A DNA stretch of 12,457 nt, from assembly GCA_032353305.1 (NCBI GenBank), contig JAUCNG010267741.1:1-12457 (forward strand), written 5' to 3'. This DNA is from Cephalothrix spiralis. Taxonomy: Eukaryota > Nemertea > Palaeonemertea > Archinemertea > Cephalotrichidae. Shown here one piece after another: positions 1 to 8,671 of the stretch. The notes below the pieces were generated by a model. That model did not search any database. It worked only from the letters and a program-made list of their open reading frames with translations, and was not told the origin of the DNA. Position 1 is the stretch's first letter; each line of letters begins with the position of its first letter. Both the position numbers and the translations under genes were made by a program.

Positions 1-1739
1 ATGCTATGTATTTTTGTATTTGTATTGTATAATGTATTTGTGCTATGGGTATATCCCGAAATAAAGAATAATCATATAAATTGTATTAATTGAGAATGAG
101 CAATTCCGGTAAAAACATAATCAGGTCATGTGATGCCATGCAGCCATTGGCTTGTAAAATACATTTATACCCTAGCACTAAATTCCATCGACTTCGTATG
201 AACAGGTATTGATATATTGAGCATTTCCGGTTATAACACTGACCTTAATTTTGACCATGCCATTGTCTTTAACATACGGCATTTCAATTCCTCATCACCA
301 TTTTAAACTTGTGTTCTAAATTTGAAATCAATCAATTTGGAATTGCGAATATGTGTGCTACTCTGAGTGCACGCAATTTTATTTTAAAGAATGATCCGTT
401 CTTTCATCGCTTGTGCCATATTAACCATGTCAACCAACAAAACATGTCATATATTATTGTACCCGTTTACGATTCTAATAATGATACCAATCGCCTCCTT
501 CATAACATAAGTACTACAGGCTTGGTAACCAATAACATGGCTTTTTCATTAAAAAATAAAACTACAGCAACATCGTTTTTTGTAGACCTCACACACTTCA
601 TCAATATTATATGAAACATAACAAAAAATTCGATTATTCTAATCATAATACGCAATTATGGATACTTCATTCATGAATGACCTGATGTGGATATAATGAA
701 TGTAAAATCAATGTACTGTTCATACTATATATTGATTCATCAACCATATCGCATGGTACGACTGGACGAGAATCATCTAATCAATATATCAACAAAAGAG
801 GAATTCGATTTGAATTTTTTCTCTCTCTAGTGAATATGTATCGATTGGTATTAAGATACACGTTTCCTACTAAACAAGTCTTTACGTTTCCAAAGTAATG
901 TACTGAATATCGGTGGCGAATAATTTCAACCGGCTAACTCCAAAATATCGTTCTCGAGGAAAATTCATTTGAAAGTTCAGTTTTTCAGCTGTATTGTACA
1001 CAAACAAATGCTAATAAATAAATGCTTAAAAGATCGGGAAAACTGTGTTTACTTCTTACGATGTTATCCAGGCACTAAAAGGTTGGCCAGATGTTTCAGT
1101 TAATCTCTTTTACCAAAGGTTCATGAATTGAGAGGGTATCAAATATCGCCGGATAGTAAAGTTTCCGCCATTATGGGTTATAGCATCCCATTTCTAGGGC
1201 CTCATCGTATATTCTCTTGTCCAGGTGCAGCCAGATAACGCGGAACCGGTCCGCAGGAGGGCTCAGGCCGCAAGGGACTATGCTAGGGTTATAGTTGAAG
1301 ATAGAAGCATTTATTTATTAGCAATTGACACAAATCAATGATTTAGGCAATTTTTGTAAGAATATTTCCTTTGGTATGATACTTTAATACTTTATGTTAC
1401 CTTAATAAATGAAAGGATGTATTTGCCCTCCGACTTTCTACGGCGCGAGTTGGCAGACAAATCCTACAGATTGGAAACGCGTCAGATTGCACATAATCCT
1501 TTATACATCAAGGTAACTTTATGGCCATATTAGTATGAAAATATAAAAAATCATTTGACGAAAAGCCGGTGGTACTTTTCGTCCGTCGATATAGGCAATA
1601 ATTTAAATACGGTATATTAAATATTGTATCAAACGTTAATGAAATCATGGATAAGAAATAAACCCTTTCTGCGAAAATTGCCAATTGTCATTAATTCGAA
1701 AAACTAAGCCTTGCGTTAAAACAAAAATTCTGCACTTAC
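1..1739 (-). other. SEC14-like intron 3 (partial)
   Basis: This AT-rich intronic sequence follows the GTAAGT donor at 1739-1734. It holds no recognisable exon or complete element. Two diverged similar stretches (about 97-145 and 219-265) both contain GAGCA(A/T)TTCCGGT and a later CATGCCAT-like tail. A GC-rich open segment lies at 1198-1341. The plus-strand open frame at 309-614 opens with TTG and resembles no family. Confidence 0.6.
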
Positions 1740-1783
1740 ATTTAGTATCATCTTCTCCGCTTTCTTGACATCGAAATTTCTGG
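1740..1783 (-). CDS. SEC14-like gene, exon 3
   Basis: This 44-nt exon follows the acceptor CCGTTACAG and ends at the strong donor GTAAGTG. Its first two bases (CC) complete the Ala codon begun by exon 2. It then reads RNFDVKKAEKMILN, continuing the RWLRA-R-x-F-D-x-x-K-A-E-x-M motif of SEC14L proteins. It ends in phase 0. I searched positions 1-1739 on the minus strand for the expected next exon (family pattern H-x-E-W/F-R-K) and found no convincing candidate, so it probably lies outside the window. Confidence 0.88.
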
Positions 1784-4700
1784 CTGTAACGGAAAACAAA
1801 TAGAGACATTAAATTTTTTTTAATATACCAACCATAATTTCTTTAGTAATTAATTGGTTAACGGATCAACTGACGAAATGTTAAAAAAGATTCTGCCGCG
1901 ACGGAAATGAGAGAAAACACGGTAATCATCAAAATGCTAAAAATAATCAGTTAGTTCTGAAATGTTCCATGAATTGCTCTACAGTGAGAATTCTAGGTCA
2001 AGACCTAGATTAAATATAACTTCTTAATCAGATTTTTTTCTTGGACAATTTAATTATAATGAACTTATGGAACTATTTTTCGGGCCACTGCACCATGCCG
2101 ACGGAATTTTTTGAAAAGTCGAAAGTTTTTATCACATTGAACCTGATCATTTAGAAAAACCTAAATTTACAAAATGTTTTGTAAGACCAATCTTAGAATA
2201 TTAAATACAAACTCGAAGACATATAATGAGGGTCTGCAATATATGGGGGTTTGCGGTCGAAAAAGTCAAACGGTCAAATTTAAGAACTCTTCCAGATGAT
2301 ATTAGTCAAAAGTCAGAAATAATTTTTTAAAAAGTCAAAAAGTCAGGGGTTATATCTATACCATTTGCAGGGTCGAAGGTAAGGTAAATTCTCGCGAGTT
2401 TTTACAATAGGAAATCACCATTACCTATATATTTTGACACAATTTCTATGATCTATACAACACCTATAGCTGTTATTAACAAATGAAAAGGAGTTTACAG
2501 AAAAAATGCGTGGCATTTTTGCGCCCTCTTTCAACAAAATAATTGATATCTTAATATGGAGCCGAGCGAAGCGAGGAAACAATTTGAGTTTTTACATTAG
2601 AAAATCATCTAGATTCATTATATTTGACACAATTTCTATTATCACCTAGCTGTAAAGGAATCGAGAATTAACAGAAAATGCGTTACATTTTTTACGCACT
2701 CTTTTAACAAAGTAACCGTTATTTTAATATGGAGCCGAGCGAAGCGAGGCGAGGAAAATGTTTGAGTTTTTACATTAGAAAATCATCTCGATCCATTATA
2801 TTTTGATACAATTTATATTATCTATACAATACCTAGCTGTAAAAGAATCAAGAGTACAGAAAAAATGTGTTACAGCGCCATATCTTTAAACAATATAACC
2901 GTTATTTTAAAATTGAGCCGAGCTAAGCGAGGCGAAAATAATTTTTGATCTTTTACATAAGAAAATCGTACAAATTCGTTATATTTTGACACAATTTTTT
3001 TTGAGTTTTTAATGATAAAGATAAATATGGTTATTAAAAAGCGCACTCTCTGGAAATGAAATGCATTTTAATCAGTTGTAACATCGTTAACTATCATTGT
3101 CATCATACGCATAGGCTACTAAAGGAACTAACACCAACCACAGGTTAGAGTAATAATGTATCTATGTATAGCTCTGTATGGGGATCAAGAAAACATTTCA
3201 ATACCAGTACCAATTAAAACTATTATTTTTTTAGCGCGCATTTTACGCGCATTGTTTTGTATGTTATAGAGCAGAGCGAAGCAGCGAATTTTTTTTGAAA
3301 CTTATGAGTTAGAAACGCAATTTGAGGCACTTTGAGAAATCGATATGGGAGCACTGAGCAGTCGAAGGTCGAAAGTTAGAAAACGCTTCGGTTAAAAAAA
3401 GAATCGTTTTATGAAATAACCTGGCAGTCGAAAAGTCGATCGGTCAGTTTTAATATTTGCCCAGTTTCGTCAGTCAAAAGTCAAATTTTGCGCAATTATG
3501 GATAGTGGCAGTTGAAAGTCAAATGGGAAAAAGTCGAAAAGTCAATTTGACATGCCAAAAATCAGTGGCAGTCAGAAAGGTCGATTTTACCCATTGCAGA
3601 ACTTCTATAAATGCTTAGGTGCTGTCGTATGACTACGCAATGAACCAGACTAACAAGGCGTGACAAGTAAGTAATTTTCTTACAATTCTAACCGGGATTC
3701 GGGAAGGCAATGTTTTTCACTAGGGTTCATGACTTTAAAAAATTCTAGAAATTCTAATACATGTATGTACATACTGGGGGTACTCATTTTCTAATAGAGT
3801 TGTTAAACTGTTTCCATGGTATTGGTTGTTATGATCTGTTATGGAACCTTTAGGGTTAAAATGTGAAAGTTAAATTTATCTAACTAAATGAACATACAGT
3901 GTAGTTATAAATTATTAACGTACCTCTGAGCCACCGAAGTAGATAATAGTCATCGTCAAGTAGTTCTGGCTTGAGGTCATCCTTAATGCTTTCTTTTAAC
4001 TGAAATTAAGATGAAACATTAAAACATTAACTATACTGTACACTATCTTCAATTGCATCTCACTTATCAAAATGGTAAATTTTCTCGTTGTGTTACTTAA
4101 TTGAGCTCAGAATTAAGAGCTTTGGTATCCTTGAAGTTCTGAAAACGGCATGGGGCGACTTGTTGGTTTAAATATGCTGTAAAGGTTTTTGGTAACTAAT
4201 TAGGTCCCTTTGATATGCTAATATAGAATCAGCAGTTATAATATTGATGTTCACTTATGAACACTTCAAGAAATTTCAGATTTATTTTTTAATTACAGAT
4301 ATTACTATATCAGGGCCAACTCACAGACTTAGGTCACTGTAGATGCCCTGTTCATTTTGGATTTTGTTATGTATATGATACATGTATTACCAAATTTATT
4401 TGTTCCAATTATGTATGAATGAAAATAAAATATCTTATCATATTCTAAAATATTGTATTGAAGACGTCTAAAGTTGTGCTTTAGTAAATATGCAACACAT
4501 ATTATTAGAAAAAACTGGAACTCATTACATAGTTGAAATCAATAGTAGATATGTAATAATAGCCTGCCCGCTTAGCTCAAACGGTTGAAGTGTCCTACCT
4601 AATGGACATGTCATATTTCATGAAGATTTCATTGGTGGGGGTTCGATCCCACCTGTAACCGTCTGATCTATACGAGTCGACACTTAGTGCCCCAGACTGG

Positions 4701-6063
4701 ATTGCATGAATGCAAAATCGATTGCGACTCAATTAATTGCAGCTTGGTGTGTATGAGAGCAGTTCATGCACAAAAAAGAACCCTGGGGATATTTTATAAG
4801 TGCAAGAAATTGCATTTATGCATGACCTTTTTTCTCAGGTAAAATCTGCAGTAACCATTACTGGGCCGCACATACAGGTGATTGCCACAACAATTGCCGC
4901 GGCTGTTAAGATTATGTTAAGCTGCTGCTCGAGATATTGCCCTGGTAAAATGACCAGCTTTCCATACTGGGGTCTGACACAGACTCTGCAAACCACTGCT
5001 GACTGTCACTGATCATGCCGAGGCACAATAAATGTTCTTGTTACTGTCTCTGGGTGGAAAGTTTGTATGAGCTGCCGCACAAGATTGCCATGACTAAATT
5101 TAGTCGGACAACCTGCTGCGGATTTCACCAAATGCTGAAAATCCCAAGATTTATAGCCGCGAATTTGAAGTGTTTTGTAGATGAACGGCCGCGAAATATT
5201 CAGCCCCTGGCTGCACCTATTTCAAAATAATTATTGATGACCCTTCTTTTTACAGTCATAAAAATTTTTGAAACAACCTTTTTTTAGGTCATCAAAATTT
5301 TTGACGAGTTGAGTTCATGCCATGTTTAAAAGTTGAAACTACCGTGGCCGGGAATACAGGCTGGGTTGCCACAAATCCTCAAATTTCACTAAAAATTGCA
5401 GCAAAAAACGCTGCCGCGGCAGTTCAGACGATGTGAGCTACTGCACGAGATATTGCTCTAAAACGACCAGCTTTCCACACAGGTTACTGTCAACGTCAAG
5501 CCCTAGGCATCAATGCCAATGGGACATAAAAATATGATGCAGGCTTAAAATTAAAAATGATATTTTTTTCATTTCAAAAAGTTGCATTGATTGGCAGTAA
5601 TACTTATACCAATTATAACAGTCACCGCCATTGATGTCGATCTGCTTTGAAGTGCATTCGTTTTTTGACTGCCACTGCCATTGGGAGTCTCGGGGTGCAT
5701 TCGTTTCGGAAAAAAATTAAATTTTAAAATGGACGTGCAATCGTGCATGAGCCATGACTCATGACATGAGGCGCATTTAACATTGAACATGTGAAAACAT
5801 AGAAGACTTGATGATTTTAATTTTCAACAAAGAAAAGCATTTGAGATATAAATAAGAGGCTGCTTGAAAAATGAAAATCAGAAATTTACATCATTCATTT
5901 TTCAATTTCATGATTTTAATTTTACAATTACTTTCATTTTTCAGACAGTTCAAACATATGTTTTCATTCAAATAAATTCATGATTTTGTCTTTTTTTAAT
6001 TTTTCATACCTTCTTTAATGCCTCTCTCTCCTTTTCATTTAGGTTATCAATACAGGTACTCAT
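1740..6063 (-). CDS. SEC14-like (CRAL-TRIO) lipid-transfer protein, N-terminal part, three exons
   Basis: The coding segments are 6010-6063, 3924-3999 and 1740-1783, read on the minus strand. They join into 58 residues with no frame break. Residues 8-27 (LNEKEREALKK then LKESIKDDL) fit the opening helix of SEC14L proteins, which typically read LSPxQxEALxKFRENxxDxL. Residues 34-56 contain DDYYLLRWLRARNFDVKKAE, the hallmark of the CRAL-TRIO N-terminal domain. Members of the family bind hydrophobic ligands such as phosphoinositides, tocopherol or squalene in a cytosolic SEC14 pocket; that pocket domain would lie in exons left of this window, so the ligand and paralogue cannot be named. The start at 6063 is supported by an in-frame TAA two codons upstream (TAA CAA ATG) and by the normal distance from the start to LSPxQ. 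All donors and acceptors are canonical. The family call is strong; only the first 58 residues of a normally about 400-residue protein are visible. Confidence 0.87.
2251..2382 (+). repeat. GTCGAAAAGTC-rich repeat, left copy
   Basis: This segment is dense in the short word GTC(G/A)AAA(A)GTC. It begins GGTCGAAAAAGTCAAACGGT and ends near CCATTTGCAGGGTCGAAGGT. A diverged copy in the same orientation lies at 3424-3600 and keeps the order of the words, including TAGTCAAAAGTCA and a CATTTGCAG/CCATTGCAG ending. The two copies bracket the tandem array between them. The origin is unknown: it could be a dispersed repeat or the ends of a degraded element. Confidence 0.6.
2396..3010 (+). repeat. Tandem array of about 185-bp units, 3.3 copies
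   Basis: Unit starts lie near 2396, 2586, 2764 and 2947. Each begins GAGTTTTTACA-TAGAAAATCA (the fourth reads GATCTTTTACATAAG). Each then carries a TATATTTTGACACAATTT-like block and, in copies 2 and 3, an ACCTAGCTGTAAA block. The three full units end in GAGCCGAGCGAAGCGAGG or a one-base variant at about 2558, 2730 and 2915. The fourth unit is cut off after the TTTTGACACAATTT block. A related end fragment (GAGCAGAGCGAAGCAGCGAA) appears at about 3271-3290. The GC-rich unit end stands out in otherwise AT-rich DNA. Confidence 0.85.
3361..3600 (+). repeat. GTCGAAAAGTC-rich repeat, right copy
   Basis: The segment contains at least seven occurrences of GTCGAAAGT, GTCGAAAAGTC, GTCAAAAGTC and close variants. 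The part from 3424 (AGTCGAAAAGTCGATCGGTC) aligns with the left copy at 2251 in the same orientation. It also includes CGCAATTATGGATA, which recurs at about 651-664. Confidence 0.6.
3924..3999 (-). CDS. SEC14-like gene, exon 2 (CRAL-TRIO N-terminal core)
   Basis: This 76-nt exon is preceded by the acceptor CTTAATTTCAG and followed by the donor GTACGT. It enters in phase 0 and leaves with one base (G) of an Ala codon. It encodes LKESIKDDLKPELL, then DDDYYLLRWLR. The D-D-Y-x-L-L-R-W-L-R run is the most diagnostic motif of the SEC14-like N-terminal domain and is the main reason for the family call. Confidence 0.9.
4566..4660 (+). repeat. tRNA-derived SINE-like unit
   Basis: The segment carries a pol III A box (TAGCTCAAACGG, 4573-4584) and a near-perfect B box (GGTTCGATCCC, 4640-4650). 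It also has a T arm (GTGGG/CCCAC) and an anticodon-like hairpin with stem TGTCC/GGACA. The two boxes are about 67 bases apart because of a long insertion in the variable-arm region. The 3' side does not pair with the 5' GCCCGCT, so the acceptor stem is lost, which argues against a working tRNA gene and for a SINE head. The SINE body and 3' end are not clear; sequence to about 4800 may belong to it. Confidence 0.65.
4846..5495 (+). repeat. Diverged duplicated GC-rich sequence (possible pseudogene or element remnant)
   Basis: Two segments, 4896-4970 and 5412-5483, share a core. Both begin GCCGCGGC(T/A)GTT, pass through CTCGAGATATTGC or CACGAGATATTGC, and end in GACCAGCTTTCCA. Upstream both have an ATACAGG...TTGCCACAA stretch. 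A weaker relative (GCCGCACAAGATTGCCATGA) lies between them at about 5072-5091. Conceptual translations share patterns such as DIA and RPAFHTG, but frames shift between the copies and one has an in-frame TGA. No protein family is recognised. It could be decayed coding sequence or a noncoding repeat. Confidence 0.5.
5253..5308 (+). repeat. Short direct repeat
   Basis: AGTCATAAAAATTTTTGA and GGTCATCAAAATTTTTGA occur about 33 bases apart within the duplicated region. They differ at two positions. No function is inferred. Confidence 0.5.
6010..6063 (-). CDS. SEC14-like gene, exon 1 (start codon exon)
   Basis: This exon has 18 codons, from ATG at 6063-6061 to AAG at 6012-6010, followed by a GTATGA donor at 6009 (phase 0). 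It encodes MSTCIDNLNEKEREALKK. An in-frame stop (TAA, 6069-6067) directly precedes the start, so this ATG is the initiator if the exon is real. The phase matches exon 2. The 5' untranslated sequence upstream is not delimited. Confidence 0.82.
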
Positions 6064-7536
6064 TTGTTAATTAGTGTAATTTACATGTTTCTCCGACGAA
6101 ATATTTTCTGAAATGTTTACTAACGCTGTTAACAGGAAGTAAATTCCAAAATTAGCGTACCGCAACAAGTCCCGGTTTTCTACTAGCAAAGCAAAATACT
6201 ACGATTCGTAAAGAATTCGGAAAACATTTCAATTCTAAATATACCAATGATTATGTTTCATACTTAACTTTGGTAAAATTTTCTGAATTATTTTTTTAGA
6301 ATGCCCAGAATTTTACTTTTACGCTTTTATTTTTGATTTTTTTAGTATTTTCACTCGATTCGAAATATGTCGACCTTGGCCTTGTTTACATGGTTTATGT
6401 GGTTACTCAGCCGGGCACAGCATTTGAAATATTTGGAACTAACAGTACACAGTAAGTACACCAGGAAAGGACTGCAATTTTACATGCTTGTTTATCTAAC
6501 ATTAATGTTTAGAATCTGCAGTGCAAATGTAAGTCAGTAAGACTAGTAAATCCTTCAGTTCAAATCAATTTCAATCATGATCATCAATGATTATTTTCAT
6601 TTAGATTTACGACATGTTGATGATGTTGGATTTTGTAAACATTGGACTGGTAAATTTGTATTTGATTGATCAATGTTTATGAAATGAAATTTCTCATATT
6701 TCTAATTTATTCCATTTTAATAGTACGACGGTCACGTTAATAATCATGTTAAATTGTTAATGTAGGCTAAACTTAAAGTTTCGCTAAACCTCAAAAAACA
6801 GCTGCACAAAGCACAAGATTAAAGAAGAAATACAGTTTAGGCTGTGAGAATGATAATGACAGTTTACCGTCACCTCAATTTAAGCGGGAAATTTTCATTA
6901 TTCATTATTTTCGGAATTTTTCCATTTAATATATTTCTGATGTTCAAAAACATACGATAGTGGCTTTGGAAGAGGGATGAATCATCCCATTTCTACAGCC
7001 TGATCGAATTCGAGAGCGCAATTAGATTTTCATTGGCTGTAATATAATGACGACACGATCAATGTAGTTGTAGTGTAGTGAATGAAATGTAGGTAGCACT
7101 CTATACAACCGCCACCTCGCTACAGTTACTGTACTATAAGCGCCACCATGTTTTAAAGTTGTTAACTAAACTAATATGATTATATTGAAATCCACATGTG
7201 CTTCAGCCTTCAAGGCGCTATATCTCGGCACTCGATTCTAGGTCAAATTCTAGCTCGAAGTCGACGTGGCAATTGCCCCTTGGGGGGACTTCAGAAACAG
7301 CGGAAATGAAGCACATTGACAAGTCAAAGCCCTTGCAGACAAATATATTAATTTATAAGCAAGAGAATGGTAAATAATTAACTTTTAAAAAATAATGAAC
7401 TTTTTCGTCTTCATATGAAACCATGCGTTGACTGTAAACTATCATTATCATTCTCGCAGCCTTAATGTCATATAAAAATGAAAGCTCTGCATTTTCAATT
7501 TCAATATCGCAATTTTTTCTTCTAATTTTCAAATCT

Positions 7537-7921
7537 AAAAGTGTCTGCCAATCCAACAGTGATTTCATTGGAGTAAGTAATTAATCACTCAGTAGACTGG
7601 CCACAACAGCGATTTCATTGGAGTAAGTAATCACTCAATAGACTGGCCACAACAGGCCCATGGATTCCATCCCAGATGGTGGCCCTTTACAAAGGATGGA
7701 ACACTTTGGAGTAGGCCTAGCTGTGTATGTGGCACTGGCAGCCCCTAGGCTGACGTAAATTAAAATATAAGATTGATGTTGGAACTAAATCTACACTCTC
7801 ATGTATTCTAACTAGTAACAATTATCACTATCAGGCAGCACAATACATTTCTAATCCTTTATCAAATTCATTAATGTGTTAAAAAAATATAAAAGTGACT
7901 GCCAATCCAACAGCGATTTCA
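7537..7921 (+). repeat. Pair of 30-nt direct repeats bracketing about 320 bp
   Basis: AAAAGTG(T/A)CTGCCAATCCAA continues into CAG(T/C)GATTTC at 7537-7566 and again at 7891-7920, with two mismatches in 30. The second copy lies outside the tandem duplication that overlaps the first. The bracketed DNA is partly GC-rich (7650-7760). An insertion flanked by a long duplication, or a segmental duplication, would both explain this. Confidence 0.7.
7556..7651 (+). repeat. Tandem duplication, two units of 50 and 46 bp
   Basis: Unit 1 is 7556-7605 and unit 2 is 7606-7651. Both read ACAG(T/C)GATTTCATTGGAG, then TAAGTAA, then (A)TCACTCA(G/A)TAGACTGGCCACA. Unit 2 lacks four bases (TTAA) and differs at two others. 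The near identity suggests a recent duplication. Each unit contains a strong donor-like GTAAGTAA. Confidence 0.85.
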
Positions 7922-8110
7922 CCTAATTTCATAATTGACTGTCTTATGAGGTGGTTGTGGAAAAAAAAACCTGTTTGTAAATAGTTTTGCTTTCTAATTA
8001 TTATATATTGAAACAATTTACAATTTATTGATAAAAAAAGAACATTACTTTTTTATTAAAAATATATTTGTCATATCAAAGTGTCATAATTGTTAATCAT
8101 AGTTAGATTC

Positions 8111-8175
8111 AGCTATGGGTTAATTATAATCATTACTGCTGTATTATATGATAATTGTAATATAAACCCATAGCT
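8111..8175. repeat. AT-rich inverted repeat
   Basis: AGCTATGGGTT (8111-8121) is matched perfectly by AACCCATAGCT (8165-8175). The inner sequences (TAATTATAAT and ATAATTGTAA) continue the pairing imperfectly. A hairpin or a small foldback element is plausible. Confidence 0.7.
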
Positions 8176-8595
8176 TGGTATAAATAATAAATAATGTTAC
8201 GCATTGTGGATTATCTTTATTTTTATATACATATTATAAGTTTGGATCATTAATTTATGATTTCTGGACCAACGCTAAATGGTTTAAAACATTCTTGACT
8301 CAGTGACACAAAAGGCATTAACAAGTGCAAAAATACTAGAAGTGATTTGGAACAACAATTTCCATGTCATGATGTCAAACCATGCTTACTGTGAGCTCTA
8401 ATATTAAAGTTACTTACCTGATACCAGAAATAATAATATAGCTTGGTCAATTATTATATTATTGATCTCAATATTGATCTTGAATAAGTGCCACAAATTA
8501 ACAATTGAGTACAATTCAATTCAAATTTATTGTTCATTCATAAAAGAATATTTAAAGTACATATGAGTTTTTAATTTCAATCTACTTAATTTCAG

Positions 8596-8671
8596 AATTA
8601 GCCATGTATAAGGCCGGTGGAGACATTAATACAGTCCGTGTTGAAGGACACTTAAAGATTTTACAGGACAT
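8596..8671 (+). CDS. WD40 gene, first identified exon
   Basis: The acceptor CTTAATTTCAG (ending at 8595) and the donor GTAAGT (8672) bound 76 nt. ATG at 8604 has a favourable G at -3 (GCCATGT). It encodes MYKAGGDINTVRV, then EGHLKILQD, and leaves with two bases (AT) of an Ile codon. Upstream of ATG the exon frame is open (LA), so coding could continue into an earlier exon. The nearest in-frame genomic stop upstream is TAA at 8553-8555, on the intron side of the acceptor. Confidence 0.75.

Larger units (their letters stand above)
1784..3923 (-). other. SEC14-like intron 2
   Basis: This intron of about 2.1 kb is bounded by GTACGT (3923) and TTACAG (1784). It contains a tandem array of about 185-bp units and two flanking GTCGAAAAGTC-rich direct repeats, listed separately. 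No coding sequence is evident. Confidence 0.75.
4000..6009 (-). other. SEC14-like intron 1
   Basis: This intron of about 2.0 kb is bounded by GTATGA (6009) and ATTTCAG (4000). It holds the SINE-like tRNA head at 4566-4660 and a diverged duplicated GC-rich sequence at 4846-5495. The rest is AT-rich and unremarkable; 5800-6005 has several loosely repeated CATGATTTTAATTTT words. Confidence 0.75.
6064..8595. promoter_or_regulatory. Divergent intergenic region between the SEC14-like and WD40 genes
   Basis: The start exon of the minus-strand SEC14-like gene is at the left edge and the first identified exon of the plus-strand WD40 gene is at the right edge, so the promoters of both should lie here. 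No convincing TATA box or initiator could be singled out. A somewhat GC-richer stretch at about 7000-7300 (GAATTCGAGAGCGC, AAGCGCCACCATG, AAGTCGACGTGG) is the best promoter candidate by composition only. It also contains the duplications at 7537-7921 and an inverted repeat at 8111-8175. Undetected 5' exons of the WD40 gene may also lie here. Confidence 0.4.

Noticed and set aside
309-614. Plus-strand open frame of about 101 codons
   Set aside because: It opens with TTG, has low-complexity Asn/Thr/Ile-rich composition expected from AT-rich DNA, matches no family I recognise, and has no splice or promoter context.
1030-1100. Next SEC14-like exon (minus strand, short segment before GTAAGA near 1060)
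   Set aside because: It would be only about 15 nt, encodes CLDNI, and lacks the expected H-x-E-W/F-R-K segment.
1110-1175. Next SEC14-like exon (minus strand, TGG CGG AAA at about 1170)
   Set aside because: An in-frame TAA directly precedes it, no usable acceptor lies between, and the following residues do not resemble the family.
2396-3010. CRISPR array
   Set aside because: The units are about 185 bp and repeat along their whole length with no short repeat and unique spacers; the genome is eukaryotic.
4566-4660. Functional tRNA gene
   Set aside because: The acceptor stem does not pair, the D arm is weak and there is a long insertion before the T arm; a SINE head fits better.
7642-7758. 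Short plus-strand open frame (32 codons from ATG at 7660) in a GC-richer stretch
   Set aside because: It is too short, has no recognisable family, and probably reflects the composition of the inserted or duplicated block.
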